Counted from the stretch's first letter, positions 35,675 through 44,225 are shown. The stretch: DNA of 64,000 nt from Streptomyces bungoensis (GCF_001514215.1 NZ_KQ948851.1:305434-369433), one strand, 5' to 3'. A program made the numbers and translations. The notes: generated from the letters alone by a model not told the origin.

Positions 35675-37864
35675 GTGCATGTGGTTTCGAGCGGAGTCGA
35701 CGACGCGACGCCCCCGACCGGCAGCGTGTTCGACCTTCCCGACCGGCTGTCCGCCAAGGCCGACCCGGCGCTGATCGCCGACGACGCACGGCACTTCGCG
35801 GCGCTCGCGCGGTGCCTCGAGGAGTCGGTCGCCGACCTGTCCGTCCGCCTGGAGGCCGAGCTGAGGGCGCCCGGCGGCACGGGGCAGCAGGCGATGGACC
35901 GGGACCTGGAGGTCCACCGGCTCACCGCCCGGCTGCGCACCCTGCGCCGCTTCGGCGCCGACCTGTGCCTCGGCCGCATGGTCGGCGCGGACGATCCCGA
36001 GCCGGTGTACATCGGCCGGCTCGGACTCACCGACAGCGAGGGGCGCCGGCTGCTGATCGACTGGCGGTCACCCGCCGCCGCACCGTTCTTCGCGGCCACC
36101 CACGCCAGCCCGGCGGGCCTGGCGAGCCGCCGCAGGTACCGCTGGACGGACGGCCGGATCAGCGACTACTGGGACGAGGTGTTCACCGCCGACGGGCTCG
36201 ACGGGCACGCGGCGCTCGACGACCAGTCCGCCTTCATCGCCTCCCTGGGCGGCACCCGGTCGGCCCGGATGCGCGACGTGCTGGCCACCATCCAGGCCGA
36301 CCAGGACGCCGTGATCCGGGCTGGGTCCCGCGGCGCGCTCGTCGTCGACGGCGGCCCGGGCACCGGCAAGACCGTCGTCGCGCTGCACCGGACCGCCCAC
36401 CTGCTGTACGCCGACCCCCGCCTCGGCCGTCGGCGCGGCGGCGTGCTGTTCGTCGGTCCGCACCGGCCCTACCTCGCCTACGTCTCCGACGTCCTGCCCA
36501 GCCTCGGCGAGGAGGGCGTGCAGACCTGCGTCCTCAGCGACCTCGTCGCCGAGGGAGCCTCGGCGGGGACCGAGACCGACCCGGAGGCGGCCCGGCTGAA
36601 GTCGTCCGCGGACATGGCGCGGGCGATCGAGACCGCCGTCAGGTTCTACGAGGAGCCGCCTGCCGAGGCGATGACGGTCACGACCGACCGGGGCGACCTC
36701 CGGCTGACCGCCGAGGACTGGGCCGAGGCGTTCCGGGCGCCCGGCCCGGGCACACCGCACAACGAGGGGCGCGAGCAGGTCTGGGAGGAACTGGTCACGA
36801 TCCTCCGGGAGAAGTACGACGGCGGCGGCGGCGACGTCCCGGCCGAGCGGTTCCGCAGGGCGCTTGCGCAGGACGAGGAACTGGTCGGCACCCTGCATCG
36901 CGCCTGGCCGCTGATCGGGGCCGCCGACCTGGTCGGAGACCTCTGGTCGGTGCCCGCCTACCTGCGGCTGTGCGCGCCCTGGCTCACCCGCGACGAGGTG
37001 CGCACCCTCCAGCGCGCCGATCCCCGGGCCTGGACGGTGTCCGACCTGCCGCTGCTGGACGCGGCCCGGCAGCGGCTCGGCGATCCCGGGGCGTCCCGGC
37101 GCCGGCGCCGGCTGGAGGCCTCCGCAGCCGCCGAACGCGCCTACCGGGCCCAGGTCACCGAGAACCTGCTCAGGACCGACGACGACTGGGAGGGCATGCT
37201 GATGACGATGCTGACCGGTCAGGACCTGCAGAACAGCCTGGTCGACCCGGACGCGCCGGCCGCCGGTGAACCCGACCTGCTCGCGGGCCCGTTCGCGCAC
37301 ATCGTCGTGGACGAGGCCCAGGAACTGACCGACGCGGAGTGGCAGATGCTGCTGCTGCGCTGCCCGTCGCGCAGCTTCACCATCGTCGGCGACCGCGCCC
37401 AGGCCCGGCACGGGTTCGAGGAGTCCTGGCGCGAACGGCTGGAGCGGATCGGCCTCGACCGGATCGACGTGGCCTCCCTGACGGTCAACTACCGGACCCC
37501 GGAGGAGATCATGGCGGAGGCCGAGCCGGTCATCCGGGCCGTGCTCCCGGACGCCAACGTGCCGGTGTCCATCCGCAAGGGCGGTGTCCCCGTCGTCCAC
37601 GGTCCGGTCGCGGACCGGGACGCGGTCCTCGACGCCTGGCTCGCCGCGCACGGCGAGGGCATCGCCTGCGTCATCGGCGACCCCGGCTTCCGGCCGACCT
37701 CCCGCGTCCGCTCGCTCACCCCGGAGCTGTCCAAGGGGCTCGAGTTCGACCTGGTCGTCCTCGTCGACCCGGAGACGTTCGGCGAGGGCGTGGAGGGCGC
37801 GGTCGACCACTACGTGGCGATGACCCGGGCGACCCGGCAGCTGGTGGTCCTCACCAGCTCCTGA
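35675..37864 (+). CDS. helR: HelR, class II HelD RNA polymerase-recycling ATPase
   Basis: The 729-aa UvrD/SF1-like motor binds RNA polymerase, pries open its channels and removes stalled or rifamycin-bound enzyme, giving rifamycin tolerance in Streptomyces. Seen are the N-terminal coiled-coil arm (residues 20-95, DRDLEVHRLTARLRTLRRFG), IDWRSPAAAPFF, Walker A GGPGTGKT near residue 226, Walker B VVDEAQELTD near 545, GDRAQARHGF, LTVNYRTPEEI and the C-terminal LELSKGLEFDLVVLVDP/MTRATRQLVV motifs. GTG 35675 has GAGAG seven nt upstream. The open frame back to 35495 runs through the RAE and cannot be the start. The RAE upstream places it with rifamycin-inducible genes. Confidence 0.92.
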   Translation: MHVVSSGVDDATPPTGSVFDLPDRLSAKADPALIADDARHFAALARCLEESVADLSVRLEAELRAPGGTGQQAMDRDLEVHRLTARLRTLRRFGADLCLGRMVGADDPEPVYIGRLGLTDSEGRRLLIDWRSPAAAPFFAATHASPAGLASRRRYRWTDGRISDYWDEVFTADGLDGHAALDDQSAFIASLGGTRSARMRDVLATIQADQDAVIRAGSRGALVVDGGPGTGKTVVALHRTAHLLYADPRLGRRRGGVLFVGPHRPYLAYVSDVLPSLGEEGVQTCVLSDLVAEGASAGTETDPEAARLKSSADMARAIETAVRFYEEPPAEAMTVTTDRGDLRLTAEDWAEAFRAPGPGTPHNEGREQVWEELVTILREKYDGGGGDVPAERFRRALAQDEELVGTLHRAWPLIGAADLVGDLWSVPAYLRLCAPWLTRDEVRTLQRADPRAWTVSDLPLLDAARQRLGDPGASRRRRRLEASAAAERAYRAQVTENLLRTDDDWEGMLMTMLTGQDLQNSLVDPDAPAAGEPDLLAGPFAHIVVDEAQELTDAEWQMLLLRCPSRSFTIVGDRAQARHGFEESWRERLERIGLDRIDVASLTVNYRTPEEIMAEAEPVIRAVLPDANVPVSIRKGGVPVVHGPVADRDAVLDAWLAAHGEGIACVIGDPGFRPTSRVRSLTPELSKGLEFDLVVLVDPETFGEGVEGAVDHYVAMTRATRQLVVLTSS

Positions 37865-37913
37865 CCCCGTACCGCCCGGCCGCCCCGGCACACCTGTGCG
37901 GCACCATGGGCGC

Positions 37914-38468
37914 ATGATCCGTACCGCGCGCTTACTGCCCCCGCTCCTGCTGCTGCCCGCCCTGCTCGCGGGCTGTGGCACCGAGAAGGCCGGGAAGGCG
38001 GACGCCGGCTCCGCGCGGCCGTCGTCCGCCGCGCCCCACCCGGACCGTGCCGCACTCGAGGCCCGTGTCGAGGCGATGGGCATCGCGCCCGACCTCGTCT
38101 ACGTGACCCGGGCGCCGGGCTTCACCCTCGCCCAGCAGTCCGTGGGCGTGAACGGCGACGACGGTTTCTCCGCCGCGTACTGGGCCGAGGGCGGCGCCGT
38201 GCTCCACCTCTACGTCGACCGCCCCGCCCACGCCGGCCGGCCCGCGTACGCGGTGGCGAAGAAGGGCTGCGTGGTCCGGCTCAGCGGCGAGCACGTCCCC
38301 GGTGCCGTCCTGCGTGCGGCGCTGCGCGCCGTCCACCGCCCCTCCACCGCTGAACTCGCCGCCCTGCTGCCCCCGTCCGCACCGGCCCCGACCGGGCCGG
38401 TGCGCCGCGGCGACCTGCCCTCCACCGGCGACGGAGCCCCCGACAACAGCGTGACCGAGGGCGGCTGA
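37914..38468 (+). CDS. Small lipoprotein of unknown function
   Basis: The 184-aa protein has a lipoprotein signal peptide (hydrophobic LLPPLLLLPALLAGC, lipobox LAGC near residue 19). The mature domain has VTRAPGFTLAQQSVGVNGDDGFSAAYW and LHLYVDRP strands and two Cys besides the lipid anchor region. A Pro-rich C-terminus (PPSAPAPTGPVRRGD) ends it. The family is not recognised. ATG 37914 is preferred to 37896, since the signal peptide starts there. It is 49 nt downstream of helR on the same strand and could be co-transcribed. Confidence 0.75.
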   Translation: MIRTARLLPPLLLLPALLAGCGTEKAGKADAGSARPSSAAPHPDRAALEARVEAMGIAPDLVYVTRAPGFTLAQQSVGVNGDDGFSAAYWAEGGAVLHLYVDRPAHAGRPAYAVAKKGCVVRLSGEHVPGAVLRAALRAVHRPSTAELAALLPPSAPAPTGPVRRGDLPSTGDGAPDNSVTEGG

Positions 38469-38538
38469 GCCCCGGGCCGGTGCCGGGGAACGGGCCGGCC
38501 CGTGACGTGGGACCCGGTGAGCGGTGAGACTCGGGCGC

Positions 38539-39189
38539 ATGACCTCCCGGCTGCTGATCTTCACCCGCACCACCGACTACCGCCACGACTCCATCCCGGC
38601 CGCCGTCGACGCCGTACGCGCCCTGGGGCGGTTCGCCGTCGAGCACACCGAGGATCCGGCGGACCTGGAGCGGCCGCTCGACGGGTTCGCCGCCGTCGTC
38701 TTCCTCTCCACCAGCGGTGACGTGCTGACACCCGAGGGGCGCGGGCGGCTCGCCGGGTACGTCGAGTCGGGCGGCGGCTTCGCCGGCGTGCACGCGGCGG
38801 CCTGCACCGAGCACGGATGGCCGTACTACGGCGAACTCCTCGGCGCCCGCTTCACGCGGCACCCGGCGTACCAGCCCGGCAGGGCCGTCGTGGAGGACGC
38901 CGGGCACCCGGCGACCCGGGGGCTGCCCGCGGTGTGGGACGTCACCGACGAGTGGTACGACTTCGACGCCAACCCGCGCGGCGGCGCCCGGGTGCTGCTG
39001 CGCGCGGACGAGACGTCGTACGAGGGCGGCCGGATGGGCGAGGACCACCCGCTGGCCTGGTGCCGCCGGCAGGGGGACGGACGGGTGTTCTACACGACCC
39101 TCGGGCACGCCGCCGACGCCTACCGCGACACCGACTTCCTGGCCCACCTGGGCGGGGGCCTGGCCTGGGCGGCGGGCCGGCCCGAGTGA
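38539..39189 (+). CDS. ThuA-domain protein
   Basis: The 216-aa single-domain protein of the ThuA/trehalose-utilisation fold (class I glutamine-amidotransferase-like, without the catalytic triad) shows LLIFTRTTDYRHDSIPAAVDA at the start, FLSTSGDVLTPEGRGRLAGYVESGGGFAGVHAA, DEWYDFDANPRGG and VFYTTLGHAADAYRDTDF. In larger proteins this domain accompanies sugar dehydrogenases and CBMs. The reaction is unproven. ATG 38539 is used; GTG 38524 would add five residues. Confidence 0.87.
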   Translation: MTSRLLIFTRTTDYRHDSIPAAVDAVRALGRFAVEHTEDPADLERPLDGFAAVVFLSTSGDVLTPEGRGRLAGYVESGGGFAGVHAAACTEHGWPYYGELLGARFTRHPAYQPGRAVVEDAGHPATRGLPAVWDVTDEWYDFDANPRGGARVLLRADETSYEGGRMGEDHPLAWCRRQGDGRVFYTTLGHAADAYRDTDFLAHLGGGLAWAAGRPE

Positions 39190-39294
39190 CGTTTCTGCGG
39201 TGAACTCGTTGGGCCGTCCGAGTGAGTAAAGCCCACGTAATTCACAGGTCATGCGTGTACTTGGGGAAGCTCTTGGCTTGGTAAAGGGCGTCGA

Positions 39295-39324
39295 GACGCG
39301 GGCGGCAGCGATGCCGCCCGCGTC
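39295..39324 (+). promoter_or_regulatory. 13-bp hairpin with GCGA tetraloop in the leader of the ICL/PEP-mutase gene
   Basis: GACGCGGGCGGCA (39295-39307) and TGCCGCCCGCGTC (39312-39324) pair perfectly around a GNRA-type GCGA loop. It ends about 12 nt before the AAGGAG ribosome site of the TTG-started gene. It is either the terminator of the ThuA gene or a leader structure that stabilises or attenuates the next mRNA. Confidence 0.65.
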
Positions 39325-39349
39325 ACCCACCCACAGAAGGAGCCGGACC

Positions 39350-40213
39350 TTGACTTACGGGAAGAAGCTGCGCGAGCGGATCGCCGGGCCCGGGACCACA
39401 CCGCTGATCGGCGTGTACGACATGTACTCGGCGTCGATCGCGGCCAAGCACTACGACGGGATGTTCGTCTCGGGCTTCGGCTTCGCGGCCTCGTACTACG
39501 GCCTGCCGGACATCGGGTTCATCGCCTGGCCGGACATGGTGGCCTTCGTCCAGCGGCTGCGGGGCGCGTTCCCGCACCACCACCTGCTGGTCGACATCGA
39601 CGACGGGTACGTCGATCCCGAGGTCGCCTGTCACGTCGTCGAGGGACTGGAGCGGATCGGTGCCTCCGGGGTGATCCTGGAGGACCAGAAGCGGCCACGC
39701 CGCTGCGGCCACGCCGACGGCAAGCAGGTGCTGCCGCTGGAGGAGTACCTGGAGAAGCTGCACCGCGTGCTGGAGACCCGCAAGGACCTGGTGGTCGTCG
39801 CCCGCACGGACGCCACCGACGAGCACGACATCCTGCACCGCGCCGAGCGGCTCGCCGCGACCGACGCCGACGTGGTGCTGGTCGACGGGGTGCGCAGCGT
39901 CGACTGGATCAAGCGGATCCGCGAGGTCACCGGCGGCAAGCCGCTGCTGTTCAACCAGATCGCCGGCGGCAAGTCGCCCCGCCTGTCGCTCGGCGAGCTG
40001 TCCGACCTCGGCGTGGACGTGGCGATCTACAGCACACCCTGCCTGTTCGCCGCCCACGAGGCGGTGGACTCCGCGCTCAGCGACCTCAAGGCCGCCGACG
40101 GCCGGCTGCCCCGGGTGGATCCCGCGAGCGGGGTCGGCGTGCAGGCGGCGACCAGCCTGCTGGAGCGCAACATCGCCCGCGAGCGGCTCACCCCCGAGGG
40201 CGTGGCCGTATGA
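39350..40213 (+). CDS. Isocitrate lyase/PEP mutase-family enzyme
   Basis: The 287-aa TIM-barrel protein has VDIDDGYVDPEVACHVVEGLE for the metal site and ILEDQKRPRRCGHADGKQ near residue 110. The latter is close to the KRCGH-type loop of isocitrate lyases, where the Cys is catalytic. VVVARTDATDEHDILHRAERLA is the second phosphate/carboxylate-binding region. It should cleave or rearrange a C-C or C-P bond of a small 2-hydroxy or 2-oxo acid. The start is TTG 39350 with AAGGAG seven nt upstream. The next gene overlaps by four bases (ATGA). Confidence 0.85.
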   Translation: MTYGKKLRERIAGPGTTPLIGVYDMYSASIAAKHYDGMFVSGFGFAASYYGLPDIGFIAWPDMVAFVQRLRGAFPHHHLLVDIDDGYVDPEVACHVVEGLERIGASGVILEDQKRPRRCGHADGKQVLPLEEYLEKLHRVLETRKDLVVVARTDATDEHDILHRAERLAATDADVVLVDGVRSVDWIKRIREVTGGKPLLFNQIAGGKSPRLSLGELSDLGVDVAIYSTPCLFAAHEAVDSALSDLKAADGRLPRVDPASGVGVQAATSLLERNIARERLTPEGVAV

Positions 40214-40518
40214 CGTCCGTGCGGGACCGGGCCCCGGGCGGCGGGGCGCGCAGCACGGCGGCCGGACCCCGGTTCGGCGCGGCCGCCGTGCTCGCGGTCG
40301 CGCTGCTCGCGGCCGGCGCCGGGGCCGCGGCCGCGTCCGGCGGCGGCCTGGTCACCGTCGTCGACAACTCGCACGCCGACTCGATCCTCGAGGTCGACCG
40401 CACGGCCAACGTCCAGACCGGCAGCGGCACCGCCGGCAGCGACCACGACGGCAGCGCCGTGGACGTGGTGGAGGCCCTCGCCGGCGCCGCCGGCCGGCAC
40501 GCGCACGCGGAGGACTGA
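40210..40518 (+). CDS. Small secreted or membrane-anchored protein of unknown function
   Basis: The 102-aa protein overlaps the lyase stop by four bases, so it is translationally coupled. A hydrophobic segment at residues 22-42 (AAAVLAVALLAAGAGAAAA) after a basic stretch looks like a signal peptide or anchor. The mature part (VVDNSHADSILEVDRTANVQTGSG) is small, Asp/Ser-rich and ends His/Ala-rich. It has no chaplin or rodlin motifs. Coupling of an exported peptide to a cytoplasmic lyase is unexplained. Confidence 0.7.
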   Translation: MTSVRDRAPGGGARSTAAGPRFGAAAVLAVALLAAGAGAAAASGGGLVTVVDNSHADSILEVDRTANVQTGSGTAGSDHDGSAVDVVEALAGAAGRHAHAED

Positions 40519-40566
40519 GCGGGGCCACGGAACAGCCGCGACGGACGGGCGCTTCGCACGGGGGGT

Positions 40567-40590
40567 GCCCGGCCGTCGCCCGTGCCGGGC
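40567..40590. terminator. Hairpin between convergent genes
   Basis: GCCCGGC (40567-40573) and GCCGGGC (40584-40590) with a 10-nt loop lie in the 85-nt gap between the small secreted protein and the lacI-type gene. It is a plausible shared terminator. Confidence 0.5.
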
Positions 40591-40603
40591 CCCGCCGTCC
40601 CCG

Positions 40604-41665
40604 TCAGCGTCCCGGTGCCGGCTCGGGCCGCGGTGCAGCCGTGCTGGACCGGTGGACCAGCCGTGTCGACAGTTCGGTGCGCGTGCCCTCCGGGCGTTCG
40701 CCGTGCGCCATGCGCACCAGCAGCCGCAGCGCGGTCGCCGCCATCTCGCCGAGCGGCCGGCGCACGGTGGTCAGCGCCGGAGTCGCCCAGCGGGCCGCGG
40801 GCAGGTCGTCGAAGCCGACCACGCTGACGTCGTGCGGCACCCGCAGTCCCCGCTCGGCCAGCGCCCGGTACGTCCCGAGCGCCATCCGGTCGGAGCAGAC
40901 GAACACCGCCGTCGGCGGCTCGGGCAGGTCCAGCAGCTCGTGCGTGCGCAGCCGGGCCGTCCTGTCGTCGAAGCCCGCGTACCGCTCGTACCCGGCGCGC
41001 CGGCGCACCCCGGCCGAGGCGAGCGCCGAGCGGTAGCCCGCCACCCGGGCGGTGCTGCACGTCCTGCGCCGGGGCCCGGCGATCACGGCGATCCGCGTGT
41101 GCCCGAGGCCCAGCAGGTGCTCGGTCGCGCTCACCCCGCCCTGCCAGTCGGCCGCCCCTACCGACACCACGCCCGCCGGCGGCTCGTGCACCGGGTCGAT
41201 CATCACGAACGGGATGCGGTGGTGCTCCAGCCAGGCGTATTGCGCGTGGGACAGCTCCGCCAGGTCGAACAGCACGCCCGAGGAGCCCCGCGCCGTCAGC
41301 CTGTCCAGCCAGCCGCGGTGCGGCCGGTCGCCCCGGGTGCGGTTCGGGCCCGCCGAGACGACCACCTCCAGCCCCGCCTCGTACGCCGCCTCCTCCACGC
41401 CGTGCAGCACCGCGCCCGACCAGGAGCTGTCCAGCGCGTGGACCACCAGGTCCACCAGCCCCGACGCCTTCGCCGCGTCGAAACGGGGCCGGCGCACGTA
41501 CCCGAGCCGGTCCAGCGCCTCCGTGACCCGGCGGCGGGTCTCGGGTGCCACGTCCTCACGCCCGTTGACCACCTTCGACGCGGTCGGCACGGACACCCCC
41601 GCCTCGCGGGCCACCACCGCCAGCGTCGGCCCGGCCGCCACGCTCGCACTCCCCGCACGGACCAT
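40604..41665 (-). CDS. LacI-family transcriptional regulator
   Basis: The 353-aa repressor has an N-terminal helix-turn-helix (TLAVVAREAGVSVPTASKVVNGREDVAPETRRRV) and hinge (LGYVRR). The periplasmic-binding-protein-like sensor includes VDLVVHALDSSWSGAVLHGVE, GLGHTRIAVIAGP, AVFVCSDRMALGTYRAL and DVSVVGFDDLPAARWATP. The effector is probably a sugar. It is divergent from the carboxylesterase, with a near-palindromic site AAAGCGCTT in the gap. ATG 41665 has AAAGGCGG upstream. Confidence 0.92.
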   Translation of the reverse strand: MVRAGSASVAAGPTLAVVAREAGVSVPTASKVVNGREDVAPETRRRVTEALDRLGYVRRPRFDAAKASGLVDLVVHALDSSWSGAVLHGVEEAAYEAGLEVVVSAGPNRTRGDRPHRGWLDRLTARGSSGVLFDLAELSHAQYAWLEHHRIPFVMIDPVHEPPAGVVSVGAADWQGGVSATEHLLGLGHTRIAVIAGPRRRTCSTARVAGYRSALASAGVRRRAGYERYAGFDDRTARLRTHELLDLPEPPTAVFVCSDRMALGTYRALAERGLRVPHDVSVVGFDDLPAARWATPALTTVRRPLGEMAATALRLLVRMAHGERPEGTRTELSTRLVHRSSTAAPRPEPAPGR

Positions 41666-41746
41666 GGGGAACCGCCTTTCCGACCCGCCGCCGGGCCACC
41701 GAAAGGTGCGACCACCGCCGCCTCCGCGGTCTGCGCACCGACCAAA

Positions 41747-41762
41747 TAGAAAGCGCTTCCTA
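41747..41762. promoter_or_regulatory. LacI-type operator candidate
   Basis: TAGAAAGCGCTTCCTA is palindromic except for one position pair. Its centre GCGC matches the CG-centred sites of LacI/GalR proteins. It lies 82 bp upstream of the lacI start and about 200 bp before the esterase start. Confidence 0.65.
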
Positions 41763-41957
41763 CGATAGGTGGGCCCCAAGGCGGCGTGAAGACGCGGGCC
41801 TTCGCGGGATCGCACGGGCCGGACGGCCGAGGGCGAGGGCGGGACGCCCGCCGTCCGGCCGACCGGCGGGTCGGTGCACGGGAATACGTACGTGCGACAT
41901 CGCGCTCTCCTGTGCACAGCGTGGCCTGTGCGCAGCACGGTGAAGGGCTGGTGGGTG

Positions 41958-43544
41958 ATGACGGCAGACCAGACGGGCCCCGTGGTGAGAACGCCCCACG
42001 GGGCCGTGCGCGGCCGGTACGAGCACGGGATCGCGGTGTTCCGGGGCATCCCGTACGCCGCCCCGCCGGTCGGCCCCCGCCGGTTCCGCCCGCCGGAGGC
42101 TCCCGAGCCCTGGGCCGGGGTGCGCGACGCCGCCGCGTTCGGGCCGACCGCGCCGAAACCGCCCTACTCCGGCGCCTTCGCCCTGTACCTGTCCGACCCG
42201 GCCGTCCCCGGCGACGACTGCCTCAACCTCAACGTGTGGACCCCCGAGCCGGGCCCCGGCGCCCGCCTCCCTGTCCTGGTCTGGCTGCACGGCGGCGCCC
42301 TGACCAGGGGATCCTCCGCCGTGCCGGTGTACGACGGGCGTACCTTCGCCCGCGACGGGGTCGTCTGCGTCTCGGTCAACTACCGGCTGGGCGTGGAGGG
42401 CTACGGCCTCTTCCCGGACGCCCCCGCCAACCCCGGCCTGCGCGACCAGCTCGCCGCCCTGCGCTGGGTCCACCAGGCGATAGCCGCCTTCGGCGGCGAC
42501 CCGGACCGCATCACGCTGTGCGGGCAGTCGGCCGGGGCCATCAGCGCCGGTGTCCTGCTCGCCGCGCCCCAGACCCAGGGCCTGATCCGGCGGGCGGTGC
42601 TGCAGAGCGGGCCGCCGGAGGTCTCGGAACGCGACAGGGTCCGGCGCATGGTGCGCCGCATGGCCGCCCGGCTGAAGATCCCCGCCACCGCCGAGGCCTT
42701 CGCCGCCGTCGACCGCGACCTGCTGCTGCGCACCCAGGCGGAGGTCGGCCGGCTCAGCAGCCCGGTCCTCGGCGGCCCGGCCTTCGGCATCGTCGTCGAC
42801 GGCGACCTGGTGCCCGGCGACCCGCTCCGGGCCCTGACCGAGGGCGGGGCCGCCCGGGACGTGCGGCTGCTCATGGGCTGGACCCGGGACGAGTACCGGC
42901 TGTGGCTGGTGCCCGGCGGGCTGGTGGAGCGCGTCGACCGGCTCGGCCCGGTCGCCCTGGCCGGCGCCATGGCCCGCTGCCACGCCGGCGCCGACGTGGC
43001 GCGCGGCTACCGCGCCCTGCACCCGGAGGCCGGAACCGCCGAGATCGTCGGCCAGATGGTCACCGACCACCTGCTGCGCATCCCCCTGCACCGGCTCGCC
43101 GACGCCCGCCCCGGCGGCTGCCACCTCTACGAGTTCGCCTGGCCGTCCCGCCGCCCGGGCCTCGGCGCCTGCCACGCCCTCGACCTCGGGTTCGTCTTCG
43201 ACTCCGGCGCGGTCCCGGAGTCGACGCGGCTGGCGGGGGAGGGGGCCCCGCAGGAACTGGCCGACGCGATGCACGGGGCCTGGGTCCGGTTCGCGGCGAC
43301 CGGCGACCCCGGCTGGCGGAGCTGGGACGCCTCGCACCCGGTACGGATCTTCGGCGACGGCGACGGCGACGGCGACGGCGTCGCGTACACGGCGCACGGC
43401 CCACGGGACGCGCAGCTCGCTCTCTGGCCGGCCGCCGCCACGCTTCCCCGGCCGGCCCCCGACCCGGACATCCGCGCCCCGGGAGCGGAACTCGCCTCGG
43501 CGGTCCGCCGCCTGCGCCGCTCCGTGGGCGCCAGGCGCCGCTGA
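41958..43544 (+). CDS. Type B carboxylesterase/lipase
   Basis: The 528-aa alpha/beta hydrolase has FRGIPYAAPPVGPRRFRPPE, DDCLNLNVWTP, the oxyanion loop VWLHGGAL, nucleophile elbow GQSAGAIS, and a C-terminal His region (ACHALDLGFVF). It hydrolyses carboxylic esters; no signal peptide is seen, so it is cytoplasmic. It is probably controlled by the divergent LacI protein. Near the C-terminus a (GGCGAC)4 tract encodes Gly-Asp repeats. Confidence 0.88.
   Translation: MTADQTGPVVRTPHGAVRGRYEHGIAVFRGIPYAAPPVGPRRFRPPEAPEPWAGVRDAAAFGPTAPKPPYSGAFALYLSDPAVPGDDCLNLNVWTPEPGPGARLPVLVWLHGGALTRGSSAVPVYDGRTFARDGVVCVSVNYRLGVEGYGLFPDAPANPGLRDQLAALRWVHQAIAAFGGDPDRITLCGQSAGAISAGVLLAAPQTQGLIRRAVLQSGPPEVSERDRVRRMVRRMAARLKIPATAEAFAAVDRDLLLRTQAEVGRLSSPVLGGPAFGIVVDGDLVPGDPLRALTEGGAARDVRLLMGWTRDEYRLWLVPGGLVERVDRLGPVALAGAMARCHAGADVARGYRALHPEAGTAEIVGQMVTDHLLRIPLHRLADARPGGCHLYEFAWPSRRPGLGACHALDLGFVFDSGAVPESTRLAGEGAPQELADAMHGAWVRFAATGDPGWRSWDASHPVRIFGDGDGDGDGVAYTAHGPRDAQLALWPAAATLPRPAPDPDIRAPGAELASAVRRLRRSVGARRR
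43353..43380. repeat. Hexanucleotide repeat GGCGAC x4
   Basis: Four exact copies of GGCGAC plus a partial fifth lie inside the esterase gene and encode GDGDGDGDG near its end. The frame is kept whatever the copy number. Confidence 0.85.
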
Positions 43545-43545
43545 C

Positions 43546-44121
43546 TCACCGGCGCGGCAGGAGGCGCGTCACCATGGCGTCGACCAGGGCGTCCAGCCGG
43601 TGCGGTGCGAGGAGTTCCGGGACGGTCAGGTCGTCGACGATCAGCCCCAGCATGGCCAGGTAGAGCAGGACCGCCCCGGTGCGGTCGCCGGGCAGGCCGC
43701 TCTCCAGGTGGAAGCCGATGTTGGCGTCGAGCTCCGCGGTGAGGAAGCGCGCCAGCTCGGCGTGGAGTTCGGGCCGCCGCGTGGCCTCCAGGCGCAGTTC
43801 GAGCATGGCCAGGTGGCTGCTGCGGTCGCGGCGCATGCGGTCGACGAGCTGCAGCATCAGGGTCCGGACCAGCTCATGCGTCGGCTCGGCGGTCATCGTG
43901 CCGGCCAGCTCGGCCGGATCCGGGGTCAGGCGCTCGCGGGTGCGCCGCATGACCTGGGCCAGCATGTCGGCGCGGTCGGCGAAATAGTTGGTCGCCGTCC
44001 CGACGGGCACGGCCGCCTCCTTGTCGACGGCGCGCAGCGTCAGGCCCCGGGAGCCCTCGCGGGCCAGGACCTCGATGGCGGCGTCGAGCAACGCCGTTCG
44101 CCTGGCCGGATTCTGACGCAT
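43546..44121 (-). CDS. TetR-family transcriptional regulator
   Basis: The 191-aa repressor has the N-terminal TetR helix-turn-helix (ALLDAAIEVLAREGSRGLTLRAVDKEAAVPVGTATNYFADRADML), then an all-helical ligand domain (MRRDRSSHLAMLELRLEATRRPELHAELARFL). It is divergent from the dihydrofolate-reductase-like gene, with two matching palindromes between them, so it very likely represses that gene and itself. Its stop is two nt from the esterase stop on the other strand. Confidence 0.9.
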   Translation of the reverse strand: MRQNPARRTALLDAAIEVLAREGSRGLTLRAVDKEAAVPVGTATNYFADRADMLAQVMRRTRERLTPDPAELAGTMTAEPTHELVRTLMLQLVDRMRRDRSSHLAMLELRLEATRRPELHAELARFLTAELDANIGFHLESGLPGDRTGAVLLYLAMLGLIVDDLTVPELLAPHRLDALVDAMVTRLLPRR

Positions 44122-44163
44122 CGACAGCTCCTCGGGGGTCTCGTTCGAAGTGCGGTTGACACC

Positions 44164-44205
44164 ACTGCGGGTGCAGTACTACGTTCAAACCACTGCACTC
44201 ACAGT
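44164..44205. promoter_or_regulatory. Two ACTG-N6-CAGT operators
   Basis: ACTGCGGGTGCAGT (44164-44177) and ACTGCACTCACAGT (44192-44205) share the palindrome ACTG-N6-CAGT, with centres 28 bp apart. Both lie in the 104-bp gap between the TetR gene and its divergent partner. This fits cooperative binding of TetR dimers. Confidence 0.75.
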
Positions 44206-44225
44206 ACATCAGGAAGAGAGACCGG

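Noticed and set aside
40210..40518. Chaplin or rodlin identity of the 102-aa exported protein
   Set aside because: It lacks the chaplin Cys pair and hydrophobic GN-type motif and any rodlin-like sequence.
43353..43380. GGCGAC repeats as a regulatory or phase-variable switch
   Set aside because: The unit is six bases, so copy changes keep the frame. It is more likely simple repeat growth in a tolerant Gly-Asp loop.
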